64,000 nucleotides of DNA, from positions 1 through 64,000 of the forward strand of contig DATGWL010000046.1 in the NCBI GenBank assembly GCA_035299505.1, read 5' to 3'. Source of the DNA: M3007 sp035299505. GTDB taxonomy: Bacteria; Bacteroidota; Bacteroidia; Chitinophagales; Saprospiraceae. The position numbers and the translations under genes are program-made. Under the pieces are notes generated by a model. That model worked only from the letters and a program-made list of their open reading frames with translations. It was not told where the DNA came from and did no database searches. Below are positions 49,921-58,288 of this stretch, in pieces; positions within the stretch are counted from its first letter, which is position 1, and every line of letters starts with the position of its first letter.

Positions 49921-51852
49921 TTACTTTTCCACACGCTCCAGTAAACGGGAGGTAATCCGCAGGAAATCCATTTCCGTGATGATACCCACGAGTTCCTTGC
50001 TTTTAACCACCGGTAAACAACCGATGCGGTGTTCGCGCATTTTATTCATGGCTTCCAGAATGGATGTTTCCGGGGTAACTGTAACAGGTTTTTCAATCAT
50101 CAGGTCATTAACCGTTATCACCGGCGGCTCTTCGTTCGGGTCAACGGTATGGCGGGCAAAGTGCCTCAACAGCATTCTGCTGGAAATGAGGCCCACCAGT
50201 TCGCCTTTGCTGTTTTCCACAGGCATGTAGCGAATACGTCGCCAGTCCATAATTTCAGCTACCAGAGCCACCAGGTCTTCTTTTTGCACAGTAAAGAGGT
50301 CAGTCGACATGAACTCTTCCACTTTCATGTGGCCGGGTTGCCAGTTGTCGATGTCGGCAGCGGAGGCTTCTTTCCAGGTATGCACAGGCTTGTTTTGTTG
50401 TTGATTTTTGATGGTGGCGGCGGTTACGGCGGTCACAGCCTCGTCGGTGGTAATATCCTTAATAAGGCTGGTGAAGGTGCGCAGGGCCCAGCGTGCGCCG
50501 GTTTTGTGTTCGCGGGTGCGGGCCTCAATGATGTCGAGGTATTTGTTGATATCGGCGGTTTTTACCTTGCGCATTTTCAGGCCTTCTTTGGCCAGCGGCA
50601 GCAACTCTTTGAGGATCAGTTCTTTAACGGTTATTTTATTGTCCTTCATCCAGCTAAAGGTGCTGTCGATGCCAAATTTGGCCGATTTCAGGAAGTTGTC
50701 GCGGGCATCAGCGAAGTCCATGTGTTTGGTGATGTCCGGGTATTGGGCGCCCATGGCAATCATACAACCCAGCCAGAGGGCTGCGTTTGCGGTGGCGTCT
50801 ACCGGCGTTGGGCCTGCAGGCATTACGCGGTTTTCGATGCGCAGGTGGGGTTTTCCGTTGGGAGAGATGCCGTAACAAGGACGATTCCAGCGGTACACGG
50901 TGGAGTTGTGGATCTGCAGGGCGCGCAGTTTGGGCGTTTGTCCGCTCCGCACCATGGCCAGGGAATCTTCTTCAATGGCGCCGGCCAGCAATACCCGGAA
51001 GCGGCTGATATCCTCCTTGTAGATTTCCGTGATGTCGCCTTTAAGCCAACCAGAGCCAAAGTTTACGCGCGGCAGGCGCTCGCGCATGTGGTCGTAAGTT
51101 GTACGGGTATCAAGGCTTTGCTGGAACAGGGCAATACGGGTTTCATGCCACAGGCGTCTGCCGAATACCAGCGGTGAGTTGGCTGAAACGGCGATCAGTG
51201 GCGCTGCCAGCACCTGAGCGATGTTGTACATTTTGACGAATTCCTTGGGTGCCACCTGCAGGTGCACCTGGAAACTGGTATTGCAAGCCTCCAGCAGTGG
51301 AGAATCGTGTTTCACCAACAGTTCGTCTACACCTTCTACCCGTAGTTCGAAGGCGGTACCCAGGAGGTGTTTCTGGATGGCCGCCATGAGGGCGAAGTAG
51401 CGATCTTTGGGGGTGAGGTTGTGCATTTCCAGGTCGTGCTTGCGCAGAGTAGGCAGGATGCCGCAGAGGATAATGCTGGCGTCGAATTCATTCAAAACTT
51501 TCTGAATTTCAGAAAGATAGAAGATGTTTTCGGCCTCCATATCGGAGAGGCAGGTGCCGGTGAATTCGCGCGGACTGAGGTTGTTTTCCAGGTTGAATTT
51601 GGCGAGCTCGGTCACGCACCAGGGTTTGTCGTTGCCCATTCTTTCCAGCACTTGCATATTGATGCAGGCGGGTTTGAGGGTTTTGTTATCCACCAGGCAC
51701 ATTTCCTGCTCGGCGCCAATGCGCGTGATATCGCTTTCGAACCAGTCGTTCTGAAGCATATATTCGAAGGCCTGAACATCGCCCAGAAGACTCCGGACGA
51801 AGTGTTGCATTTCGCTTTTACTTTCTACCGTGTTTACTTTTTGAAAACCCAT
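49921..51852 (-). CDS. Glutamate-cysteine ligase-like (GCS2) protein fused to two CBS domains
   Basis: The 643-aa protein starts with a GCS2-family ATP-grasp-like ligase domain (about 25-480): IGAEQEMCLVD, PREFTGTCLSDME, ACNTSFQVHLQV and HLRIENRVMPAGPTPVDA fit the active-site strands of that family. After a linker, residues about 510-640 are a CBS pair (VEEFMSTDLFTVQKED and VNDLMIEKPVTVTPE), which usually senses adenine nucleotides. The ligase substrate may be glutamate/cysteine or other amino acids; the CBS pair suggests energy-linked control. It has no cotranscribed neighbour. Confidence 0.85.
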   Translation of the reverse strand: MGFQKVNTVESKSEMQHFVRSLLGDVQAFEYMLQNDWFESDITRIGAEQEMCLVDNKTLKPACINMQVLERMGNDKPWCVTELAKFNLENNLSPREFTGTCLSDMEAENIFYLSEIQKVLNEFDASIILCGILPTLRKHDLEMHNLTPKDRYFALMAAIQKHLLGTAFELRVEGVDELLVKHDSPLLEACNTSFQVHLQVAPKEFVKMYNIAQVLAAPLIAVSANSPLVFGRRLWHETRIALFQQSLDTRTTYDHMRERLPRVNFGSGWLKGDITEIYKEDISRFRVLLAGAIEEDSLAMVRSGQTPKLRALQIHNSTVYRWNRPCYGISPNGKPHLRIENRVMPAGPTPVDATANAALWLGCMIAMGAQYPDITKHMDFADARDNFLKSAKFGIDSTFSWMKDNKITVKELILKELLPLAKEGLKMRKVKTADINKYLDIIEARTREHKTGARWALRTFTSLIKDITTDEAVTAVTAATIKNQQQNKPVHTWKEASAADIDNWQPGHMKVEEFMSTDLFTVQKEDLVALVAEIMDWRRIRYMPVENSKGELVGLISSRMLLRHFARHTVDPNEEPPVITVNDLMIEKPVTVTPETSILEAMNKMREHRIGCLPVVKSKELVGIITEMDFLRITSRLLERVEK

Positions 51853-52022
51853 GCTATACGATTGTTTTTTGCCCCGCCAACAATTATTTGGTTTGGTTGC
51901 GGGAGGAAGTCAGTGGCAAATATGTAAAACGATACTGACAAGCCAAAAATATTTATTTTTTCAGGATGCGGAAAACATTCCCAGAGCGCGAAAATGAGGA
52001 TTTAAAAAACGAATACGCATTT

Positions 52023-52055
52023 TTTGGCAGTGGAATGGAATTCCTTTTACCTTTG
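52023..52055 (+). promoter_or_regulatory. Promoter of the tRNA gene
   Basis: TTTG at 52023-52026 and TACCTTTG at 52048-52055, with 21 nt between, match the Bacteroidota promoter pattern. The tRNA starts 22 nt after the -7 box. Confidence 0.65.
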
Positions 52056-52076
52056 CGGCGTTCTGGTTCAGAACAC

Positions 52077-52150
52077 GGGCTTGTAGCTCAGGTGGTTAGA
52101 GCGGCTGACTCATAATCAGATGGTCGCGGGTTCAATTCCTGCCAGGCCCA
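52077..52150 (+). tRNA. tRNA with CAT anticodon (elongator Met or Ile2)
   Basis: A 74-nt cloverleaf: a 7-bp acceptor stem GGGCTTG/CAGGCCC with one G-U pair, D arm GCTC...GAGC, anticodon stem CTGA/TCAG with loop CTCATAA (anticodon CAT at 52111-52113), and T arm with TTCAATT loop. The discriminator is A, and CCA is not encoded (CTA follows). The paired first base and the absence of three G-C pairs in the anticodon stem rule out the initiator. Telling Met from lysidine-type Ile is not possible by eye. Confidence 0.93.
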
Positions 52151-52202
52151 CTAAAGTGAATGAGTGAGTGAATGAGTGAGCGAGACGTTCACAAAAAAAT
52201 TA

Positions 52203-52232
52203 AGGAGCCATTCCGGTGTCGGGGTGGCTCCT
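52203..52232 (+). terminator. Terminator after the tRNA
   Basis: AAGGAGCCATTCC and GGGGTGGCTCCTT form a 13-bp stem (two G-U pairs) with a short loop, followed by a T-rich stretch. Between it and the tRNA are GTGAATGA/GTGAGTGA direct words. Confidence 0.75.
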
Positions 52233-52276
52233 TTGCTTTTGGCGGTGATGCGATGGCGCACCATATAGTATGGTCT

Positions 52277-52579
52277 TCAGGGAGATGGTGACTTTTGGTT
52301 GTCGAAATACGTTTTCAGATCCTGATAGAACTGTTCGAAGGCGGCTATGCCTTCATCGGTGATGCGGCAGAGGGTAAGCGGATAATTATTCCGGTAGGTT
52401 TTTTCCACCGTAATATATCCAGCTTCCTGCAGTTTGCCAACCTGTACGCTGAGGTTGCCGCTGGTGGCGCCGGTTTTTTCTTTCAGCATATTGAACTCGG
52501 CTTCCCGGGCCACCATCAGGTACGACAAAATGGCTAACCTTAGTTGGGAAAGCAGCAGTGGGTTAAGTTCCTGATACAT
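52277..52579 (-). CDS. Small winged-helix transcriptional regulator
   Basis: This 100-aa protein has the helix-turn-helix LRLAILSYLMVAREAEFNML then TSGNLSVQVGKLQEAGYITV, and a wing with NYPLTLCRITDEG. This is the short MarR-like winged-helix type common in Bacteroidota. Its start overlaps the end of the membrane-protein gene by 17 nt, so the two are translationally coupled. It probably autoregulates; a dyad at 53209-53227 is the candidate operator. Confidence 0.87.
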   Translation of the reverse strand: MYQELNPLLLSQLRLAILSYLMVAREAEFNMLKEKTGATSGNLSVQVGKLQEAGYITVEKTYRNNYPLTLCRITDEGIAAFEQFYQDLKTYFDNQKSPSP

Positions 52580-53162
52580 GGCCTTTTTTTACCTCTTGAT
52601 TGAGTAAATATCCTGGAAGCAGGTAGCCAAAAATGGCGCAGGCGCCCTGTACCAACAGGTGTTGAACGTCAGTAAGAAACAGGCACCACAGCGCTCCGGC
52701 CCAAATTACCATGGCGCCCAGAATCAGTGGGCGGAATTTGAGCATAATACCCGACATAAAGGTGGCGAAACCCATCAAAATCAGGATGAATGGGGAAGGG
52801 GAGAGGTGGTTTTTTACGGCCAACGGAATAGCCAGAATCATGGAAATGCCAAATCCGAGCCAGATCATGTTGTACCAGTGACTGAAAACATTGGGTTCCC
52901 GTTTAATCTTTTCGCGGCGCCATTCCCGGATTATGGCAGCAGGCATGCCGATCACAACCATGATTCCCCAGGCCATTTCCGGATGTTCGTGGAGATTGTT
53001 GGTTGCCAGATACCAGTGTGCCAGGCTGGCAATGGCCACCAGCCAGCCCCATAACAAAAAGTGGAAGCCGTTGTCGCGAAAGGTACGCTTGGCAATGTCG
53101 ATGGTTTCCCGAATGACCTGGAGGCTTTCCAGAGGAGATAGTATTTTATCTGTTGTTTGCAT
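52563..53162 (-). CDS. Hypothetical membrane protein coupled to the winged-helix regulator
   Basis: This 199-aa protein has about five transmembrane helices (about 36-56, 65-83, 100-120, 125-140, 150-185) and a soluble N-terminus with SLQVIRETIDIAKRTF. The cytoplasmic REWRREKIKREP loop follows helix 2. Paired genes of this type (membrane protein plus winged-helix regulator) are common in Bacteroidota; the function is not known. Confidence 0.8.
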   Translation of the reverse strand: MQTTDKILSPLESLQVIRETIDIAKRTFRDNGFHFLLWGWLVAIASLAHWYLATNNLHEHPEMAWGIMVVIGMPAAIIREWRREKIKREPNVFSHWYNMIWLGFGISMILAIPLAVKNHLSPSPFILILMGFATFMSGIMLKFRPLILGAMVIWAGALWCLFLTDVQHLLVQGACAIFGYLLPGYLLNQEVKKGHVSGT

Positions 53163-53208
53163 GGGTAAACAATTGGGTTTGCATTTTTAACGATGCAAAT
53201 ATGCAAAC

Positions 53209-53227
53209 TAGTTTACAATATAAACTA
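53209..53227. promoter_or_regulatory. Dyad upstream of the regulator operon (candidate operator)
   Basis: TAGTTTA-CAATA-TAAACTA is a perfect 7-bp dyad with a 5-nt spacer. It lies 47-65 nt upstream of the membrane-protein start and overlaps a second palindrome AAACTAGTTT (53205-53214). Its AT-rich symmetric form suits a winged-helix dimer. Confidence 0.5.
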
Positions 53228-53304
53228 AATTATTTGATAAACTTTTTTTCAACGGCGACAGGCAGCGTGAGATGTGGGATGAAATGCTGTTTCCGGAAAG
53301 AAAA

Positions 53305-53335
53305 ATGAGTGACCCCAAAATTTGGGATCACTCAT
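53305..53335 (-). terminator. Terminator of the DUF2541-like gene
   Basis: ATGAGTGACCCCAAA and TTTGGGATCACTCAT pair almost fully. On the minus strand the stem is followed by a run of T (the A-run at 53301-53305 on the plus strand), which makes a typical intrinsic terminator for the gene ending at 53381. Confidence 0.75.
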
Positions 53336-53380
53336 AATGTTTTATAGAAAAAGGTGGGGCCTCTACCGAGGTCTAACCAG

Positions 53381-53776
53381 TTAGTGCTTACCCCAGAGCT
53401 CAACTACCCCTTTGCCGGCAGCGAGATTTTTGGTGTCGTACCACATCACTACTTTGCGAATAATACGTTTGTTGCCAGGCAGATCAATGACCCTGCTTAC
53501 GCTTCCGGCGCGGAAACTTTGCCGAAGATCAATCTCTTCCACATCACCGTTACCGTAATGTACGGCCAGTTTGTGCATATTGATCGGGCTTCGTTTTACC
53601 CGAATTTGAATGGCGGAAAATACACCCTCAGCGCGGGTAACCAGTATTTCGTCCCGATCAACTTTATAGTCAATTTTTCGGGATCCCAACAGTTCCCATG
53701 GACCAAAATTGGCCATAGTGAACGACATGCCTGCGAAGGCAACTGCCAGTGCAGCGAAAAGAAATTTGATTTTCAT
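53381..53776 (-). CDS. Small exported protein, DUF2541-like
   Basis: This 131-aa protein has a signal peptide (MKIKFLFAALAVAFAGMSFTMA) and one compact beta-rich domain: WELLGSRKIDYKVDRDEI, FSAIQIRVKRSPINMHKLAV and SRVIDLPGNKRIIRKVVMWY. The pattern of an LG..K start, a D-x-D pair and the late SR-IDLPG-R-I motif recalls DUF2541 from memory. Role unknown. It stands alone with its own terminator. Confidence 0.75.
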   Translation of the reverse strand: MKIKFLFAALAVAFAGMSFTMANFGPWELLGSRKIDYKVDRDEILVTRAEGVFSAIQIRVKRSPINMHKLAVHYGNGDVEEIDLRQSFRAGSVSRVIDLPGNKRIIRKVVMWYDTKNLAAGKGVVELWGKH

Positions 53777-53871
53777 ATTTGCATTTGTTAAGTGAACAGA
53801 GTATTTTTGGATGTTGGACGGTTTGACATTAGATGTTGGACCCAGGTTTAATTCAGCAGCTTGTTAACTCA

Positions 53872-53932
53872 TTTCAAACCCATCAAACCCTTCAAACCCT
53901 TCAAACTCAACGGCGGCCAAACCCGCCGGTAC
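53872..53932. repeat. 9-nt word array followed by a CGGCGGC hairpin word, upstream of radC
   Basis: 53872-53909 is four words of the (A/T)TCAAACCC type. 53911-53932 is CGGCGGCCAAACCCGCCGGTAC in outline, listed here by position: GGCGG and CCGCC pair as a small hairpin. A copy with 20 of 22 bases is at 57290-57311. The radC start codon follows 10 nt later. Confidence 0.8.
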
Positions 53933-53942
53933 GTGAAAACTT

Positions 53943-54635
53943 ATGAAAACACCCTCATTGGCCATCAGTGCCTGGGCGGAGGAAGACCGCCCGCGTGAAA
54001 AAATGCTCCTGAAGGGGCGCCATGCTTTATCCGACGCCGAATTGCTGGCCATTCTTTTGGGCTCTGGCAGTATGGGCGAAAGCGCTGTCGGTTTGGCGCA
54101 ACGGATTTTGAGCACCGTAGACAACAACCTCCATGAACTGGGCAAACGTTCCATTACGGAGTTGCAGAGGTTCAAAGGCATCGGCGAGGCCAAAGCCATT
54201 ACTATAGCCGCTGCGCTGGAGCTGGGCAGACGCCGGCAGTTGTCGGACTTGCGTGAGCGCCCGCGGGTGAGCACCAGCAGAGATGCGTATCTGGCTATTT
54301 CAACCATGTTGAACGATTTGCACCATGAGGAGTTCTGGTTGCTGTTTCTCAACAAAGCTAATGAGATTTTCAGTAGGGAACAACTTAGTATTGGCGGCTC
54401 GGCGGGTACAGTTGCTGATGTAAAAATAGCATTTAAAATGGCCATTGATGCCAAAGCCTCGGCTGTTATTGCGGTACACAACCATCCTTCCGGCAACCTG
54501 AAGCCCAGTGAGGCCGACACGCAATTGACCAAAAAGATGCGTGAGGCGGGCAAAATTCTGGACATTCCGCTACTGGATCACCTTATTATATCTGAACGCG
54601 GTTACTTCAGTTTTGCGGATGAAGGGATACTTTGA
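53943..54635 (+). CDS. radC: RadC-family JAB/MPN protein
   Basis: The 230-aa protein has an N-terminal helix-hairpin-helix region (LQRFKGIGEAKAITIAAALE, 75-94) and the C-terminal JAMM metal site: Glu near 130, His179 and His181 in AVHNHPSGN, and Asp192. RadC was named for a DNA-repair phenotype that was later questioned; the biochemical role is still open, and JAMM metallopeptidase or nuclease-associated roles have been suggested. It is a single gene that converges with the mutase subunit gene, 16 nt between stops. Confidence 0.95.
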   Translation: MKTPSLAISAWAEEDRPREKMLLKGRHALSDAELLAILLGSGSMGESAVGLAQRILSTVDNNLHELGKRSITELQRFKGIGEAKAITIAAALELGRRRQLSDLRERPRVSTSRDAYLAISTMLNDLHHEEFWLLFLNKANEIFSREQLSIGGSAGTVADVKIAFKMAIDAKASAVIAVHNHPSGNLKPSEADTQLTKKMREAGKILDIPLLDHLIISERGYFSFADEGIL

Positions 54636-54651
54636 TTGCCAGGTGTTTGGC

Positions 54652-55764
54652 TCAGGCTTCTGTTGGCCAGGCGCTTACGGCCAATTGCCGGGTCAGTGTT
54701 TCAATGTAGTAACTTCCGGCAGCTGGATCAGACACAGCGTCGAGCGCGCTTTCCATTTTGAGCAGGTGCTGTACGTTACGGGCAATGCGCCGGGAGAATG
54801 TAGCCGGATATTTGGCCTGCGACTCCCGACCGGCGTCGTAGGGTAGCACAGTGAGCCGGGTTGCACCGCCCTGCACAGCCGACATGGCCATGGTGGTGGC
54901 GCGGATCATGTTGGTGTAAAGGTCGTCGGTATACGTTTCAGGCTGGTATTGTACCGCTATGGTGGGGTAATTGAGCGGCGCTTTCCAGGCATGGAGCACG
55001 TTTAGCCAGAGTATTTTGAGGGCACGAAGACGGGCTGTTTCCGCAAAATAACTTTTACCGATGGCGATGGAAAACTCCATAGTTTGGCTGATATCTGCTA
55101 CTGAAAGGCCTTTTTCGGAAAGTTTGCTCAGGTAAGTGTTGGCGTGTTGAATGGTGTCTTTCAGGCTGGTATCGGCGCTGGCAGCCACCCGTATGAGTTT
55201 GAATTGCGGGAATTTGGTATGGGCATACTCAATCAGTTCGGCCAGGTAACGCCAATCTACCACACTTGAAACCGGTACCGGATCGTAAGCCAGACTGCCT
55301 TTCAGGTCACTGGTGGACAGACCTTTTTGTGCGGCAAGTGATTCCAGCAGTGCCAGAAAAATACCCGGATTGGTATCTACGGCCTTGCCGGCAAAGTGTA
55401 AGCCGATGTAATCCAGGTAAATGCCGTCCAGCAACTGGGCGAAATTTACGGCATTCGGGGTGGTGTGCAGCACGAAACATAGCCCTTCTGCTCCGCCTTC
55501 CAGGGCTTCCAGAGCTTGACGATTGGCCGTAACAGGGTCGGAAACGAGAATTTCTTCAACTATTTCCCAGCCCTTGGCAGCGCTCTCCATTGATGCCGGA
55601 GGTTGCGGGAAGTCGTCGGCATGCACAAACGGCGTAACTACGGAACCGTCCGTGCGTGTCCATAGCAGTTCTTCCATGGGGCGTCCTTTGAGGTCTTTGG
55701 CGATCTGGTTCAGCCATTCAGCTTTCGACACGGGAGGAAACTCGGATAACATGGAAACCTGCAT
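54652..55764 (-). CDS. Methylmalonyl-CoA mutase small (beta) subunit-like protein
   Basis: This 370-aa protein belongs to the methylmalonyl-CoA mutase family and covers only the TIM-barrel part: an N-terminal SKAEWLNQIAKDLKGRPMEE, FSIAIGKSYFAETARLRALK and NMIRATTMAMSAVQGGATRLTV. It ends soon after DPAAGSYYIETLT. The B12-binding domain is missing, as is usual for the non-catalytic subunit (shorter than many family members, which continue past this point). The large subunit gene would be expected upstream or downstream but is not present; it is transcribed alone from a promoter with TACCTTTG. Confidence 0.88.
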   Translation of the reverse strand: MQVSMLSEFPPVSKAEWLNQIAKDLKGRPMEELLWTRTDGSVVTPFVHADDFPQPPASMESAAKGWEIVEEILVSDPVTANRQALEALEGGAEGLCFVLHTTPNAVNFAQLLDGIYLDYIGLHFAGKAVDTNPGIFLALLESLAAQKGLSTSDLKGSLAYDPVPVSSVVDWRYLAELIEYAHTKFPQFKLIRVAASADTSLKDTIQHANTYLSKLSEKGLSVADISQTMEFSIAIGKSYFAETARLRALKILWLNVLHAWKAPLNYPTIAVQYQPETYTDDLYTNMIRATTMAMSAVQGGATRLTVLPYDAGRESQAKYPATFSRRIARNVQHLLKMESALDAVSDPAAGSYYIETLTRQLAVSAWPTEA

Positions 55765-55820
55765 TTAATAGGATAGCAATTGGAATAAGGCGCCTGGTTC
55801 AGACGGATTTTTGATGGCCG

Positions 55821-55828
55821 CAAAGGTA
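55821..55828 (-). promoter_or_regulatory. Candidate -7 element for the mutase-subunit gene
   Basis: The minus strand reads TACCTTTG, matching TAnnTTTG, about 57 nt upstream of the start. Confidence 0.45.
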
Positions 55829-55968
55829 ACGACAGGGTAAGGCTTAACACATACATCCAGGCCACATTTCCCTTGAAAATCTTTATTCGTGTTACAAAAA
55901 ACGCAGTGTTCCCTTCCGCGTTTAGAAATTGTATGAATAATATCAAACTTTTTTCCCCAAGGCCTGTT

Positions 55969-55976
55969 TACCTTTG
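55969..55976 (+). promoter_or_regulatory. Candidate -7 element for the isc genes
   Basis: TACCTTTG matches TAnnTTTG and ends 21 nt upstream of the iscS start codon at 55998. Confidence 0.5.
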
Positions 55977-55997
55977 CGATTAAATCTAAATAAGTAC

Positions 55998-57218
55998 ATG
56001 AACCAGCGCAAACTCATATATCTGGACAACAATGCCACTACCCCATGCGATCCGCGCGTGGTGGATGCAATGCTGCCCTATTTTTTTGAAAAACACGGCA
56101 ATGCAGCCAGCCGGAGTCACCAGTTTGGCTGGGAGGCAGAAGATGCTGTGGATTACGCCCGGGAGCAAGTGGCCAAGCTTTTGAATGTTGAGGACAAGGA
56201 AATCATTTTTACTTCCGGAGCAACAGAAAGCAACAACCTGGCCCTGAAAGGTGTGTTCGAGATGTATGCCAAAAAAGGCAATCACATCATTACGGTTGAA
56301 ACGGAACATAAAGCCATTCTGGACACCTGCGGTCACCTGGAAAAACAAGGCGCTGAAATCACTTATATTAAAGTGAAGGAAGACGGTTTGGTGGATCTGG
56401 CGGAATTGGAAGCTGCGATCAAACCCAACACCATTCTTATTTCAGTGATGTGGGCCAACAACGAAACCGGCGTGATTCAGCCCATGCAGGAAATTGCCAA
56501 ACTGTGCGAAAAACACGGCGTGCTTTTTCACTCCGATGCTACGCAGGCAGTGGGCAAAATTCCTACCCACCCGCGCGAGCTGGGGGTTCACCTCATGTCG
56601 TTCACTGCCCATAAAATGTATGGCCCCAAAGGTGTTGGTGCACTCTACGTGAGCCGCAAAAACCCGCGGGTTAAAGTAACCGCCCAGATGGACGGTGGCG
56701 GCCACGAGCGCGGCATGCGTTCAGGCACCCTGAACGTTCCGGGCATCGTAGGCTTCGGTAAAGCGGCAGAAATTGCACGTGAAGAAATGCATCAGGATGC
56801 TGAACGCCTCAGCAAACTGCGCAATCACCTGGAGGCCGAATTGACTAAAATGGAAGAAACCAAGGTAAACGGCAATGTGAACAGCCGTATGCCGCACGTA
56901 TCCAATATCTCTTTCAAACACGTGGAAGGAGAAGGTCTTATGATGACTTTCAACCAAAACATTGCGGTTTCTTCAGGTTCTGCCTGTACTTCCGCATCGC
57001 TGGAGCCTTCTTACGTATTGGTAGGTATGGGTTTGGGCGACGATCTGGCGCATTCCAGTATCCGTTTCTCCCTGGGGCGTTTCACCACAGAAGAAGAAGT
57101 GAATCAAGCTATTGAGCTGGTACGCAACGGTGTGAACCACATGCGTGAACTCTCTCCAATCTGGGAAATGTATAAGGAAGGTGTGGATCTGACCAAGATA
57201 GAATGGACGGCGCACTAA
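55998..57218 (+). CDS. iscS: Cysteine desulfurase IscS
   Basis: IscS takes sulfur from cysteine for Fe-S cluster assembly and other thiolation. The 406-aa PLP enzyme has IYLDNNATTPCDPRVVDAML at the start, Schiff-base Lys206 in TAHKMYGPKG, and catalytic Cys330 in SSGSACTSASLEPSYVL, which has the length of the IscS (not SufS) loop. The start at 55998 was chosen because the upstream TTG precedes no conserved residues. It leads the iscS-iscU-iscA series after a 267-nt gap. Confidence 0.96.
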   Translation: MNQRKLIYLDNNATTPCDPRVVDAMLPYFFEKHGNAASRSHQFGWEAEDAVDYAREQVAKLLNVEDKEIIFTSGATESNNLALKGVFEMYAKKGNHIITVETEHKAILDTCGHLEKQGAEITYIKVKEDGLVDLAELEAAIKPNTILISVMWANNETGVIQPMQEIAKLCEKHGVLFHSDATQAVGKIPTHPRELGVHLMSFTAHKMYGPKGVGALYVSRKNPRVKVTAQMDGGGHERGMRSGTLNVPGIVGFGKAAEIAREEMHQDAERLSKLRNHLEAELTKMEETKVNGNVNSRMPHVSNISFKHVEGEGLMMTFNQNIAVSSGSACTSASLEPSYVLVGMGLGDDLAHSSIRFSLGRFTTEEEVNQAIELVRNGVNHMRELSPIWEMYKEGVDLTKIEWTAH

Positions 57219-57289
57219 ATTACATGAGGGAAGATTACATGAGTACATGATTGAAGAGGGGGGGAGAATGGTTCAAAATTGTCAAACAT

Positions 57290-57311
57290 CGGCGGCTAAA
57301 CCCGCCAGTAC
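57290..57311. repeat. Second copy of the CGGCGGC hairpin word
   Basis: This 22-nt sequence (CGGCGGCTAAACCCGCCAGT plus two bases) matches 53911-53932 at 20 of 22 positions. It lies in the iscS-iscU gap. No gene is seen between 57219 and 57485. Confidence 0.7.
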
Positions 57312-57485
57312 AGTAAATACGGTTAACGCATGCCACTGCAAAGTCCACCTGATGCATTTACGCAATTGGTTTACAAGATTTACTATTTTGTAAAAGGACT
57401 GTACTATCGGTTGCTTAGCAAAAAATAACCCATTGAAAACCACAAGGATTTAACATCACTACATCAACGCTAAATACACTGTAAC

Positions 57486-57872
57486 ATGGCATATTCAGAA
57501 AAAGTGCTCGACCATTTCAAGAGTCCGAGAAATGTGGGCTCTCTTAATAAAGATGCAAAGAATGTGGGTACCGGATTGGTAGGCGCCCCGGAATGTGGCG
57601 ACGTAATGCGTCTGCAAATTGAAGTAGACGATGAAACCGGTGTAATCCGCGATGCCAAGTTTAAAACTTTTGGCTGTGGATCCGCTATTGCTTCTTCTTC
57701 TCTGGCCACGGAGTGGCTGAAAGGCAAAAGCCTGGAAGATGCACTTCGCATCGATAACATGGCCATCGTTGAGGAACTGGCCCTGCCCCCGGTAAAAATC
57801 CACTGTTCCGTATTGGCTGAAGATGCGATTAAAGCAGCCATTGCAGATTATCAGCAAAAGAACAACCAGTAG
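57486..57872 (+). CDS. iscU: Fe-S cluster scaffold IscU
   Basis: IscU is the scaffold on which the Fe-S cluster is first built with sulfur from IscS. The 128-aa protein has all three cluster cysteines, Cys37 (PECGD, with Asp39), Cys64 (TFGCGSAIASSS) and Cys107 (KIHCSVLAEDAI). The segment LPPVKIHC matches the co-chaperone binding site. It is separated from iscS by a long gap and from iscA by 2 nt. Confidence 0.97.
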   Translation: MAYSEKVLDHFKSPRNVGSLNKDAKNVGTGLVGAPECGDVMRLQIEVDDETGVIRDAKFKTFGCGSAIASSSLATEWLKGKSLEDALRIDNMAIVEELALPPVKIHCSVLAEDAIKAAIADYQQKNNQ

Positions 57873-57874
57873 TC

Positions 57875-58201
57875 ATGATCTTCGTAGCAGACAGCGCCAA
57901 GCAAAAAATCCAGGAAGTCCGCCAGTCTACCAAGCTGAGCGACGATTTTTTCATCCGGGTCAGTGTGACTTCCGGAGGATGCTCCGGTTTGTCTTACAAG
58001 CTTGATTTCGACAATGAATCCAAGCCGAATGATCAGGTATTTGAAGACAATGGTATCAAGGTAGTTACTGATTTGAAGAGCTTCCTGTACCTTTTCAATA
58101 CCACGCTGGAGTTTTCTGGCGGCCTGAACGGTAAAGGCTTTTCTTTTAACAACCCTAATGCCACCCGTACCTGCGGTTGTGGCGAAAGTTTTGCCGTATA
58201 G
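57875..58201 (+). CDS. iscA: A-type Fe-S carrier, IscA/HesB family
   Basis: The 108-aa protein has the three conserved cysteines Cys36 (GGCSGLSY), Cys100 and Cys102 (CGCGESFAV), which bind iron or an Fe-S cluster for delivery to target enzymes. SufA/ErpA-type carriers share this motif; the position next to iscU supports IscA. No hscA, hscB, fdx or iscR is present in the window. A terminator follows 40 nt after the stop. Confidence 0.95.
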   Translation: MIFVADSAKQKIQEVRQSTKLSDDFFIRVSVTSGGCSGLSYKLDFDNESKPNDQVFEDNGIKVVTDLKSFLYLFNTTLEFSGGLNGKGFSFNNPNATRTCGCGESFAV

Positions 58202-58241
58202 GCTTACGTAGTCGCCCGGAATATTCATTGCTCCATGCAGC

Positions 58242-58288
58242 AAACAAAAGGCCCTGCCGGTGTATCACCAGCAGGGCTTGATTGTTTT
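58242..58288 (+). terminator. Terminator of the isc series
   Basis: GCCCTGC (58251-58257) and GCAGGGC (58271-58277), with inner GGTG/CACC pairing, form a strong stem flanked by AAACAAA and TTGTTTT, as expected for an intrinsic terminator. Confidence 0.82.

Noticed and set aside
52077..52150. Initiator tRNA
   Set aside because: The first base pair is G-C and the anticodon stem lacks the three G-C pairs of initiator tRNAs.
54652..55764. Truncated or frameshifted methylmalonyl-CoA mutase gene
   Set aside because: Absence of the B12 domain is usual for the small subunit, and no B12-domain remains were seen downstream in the other frames.
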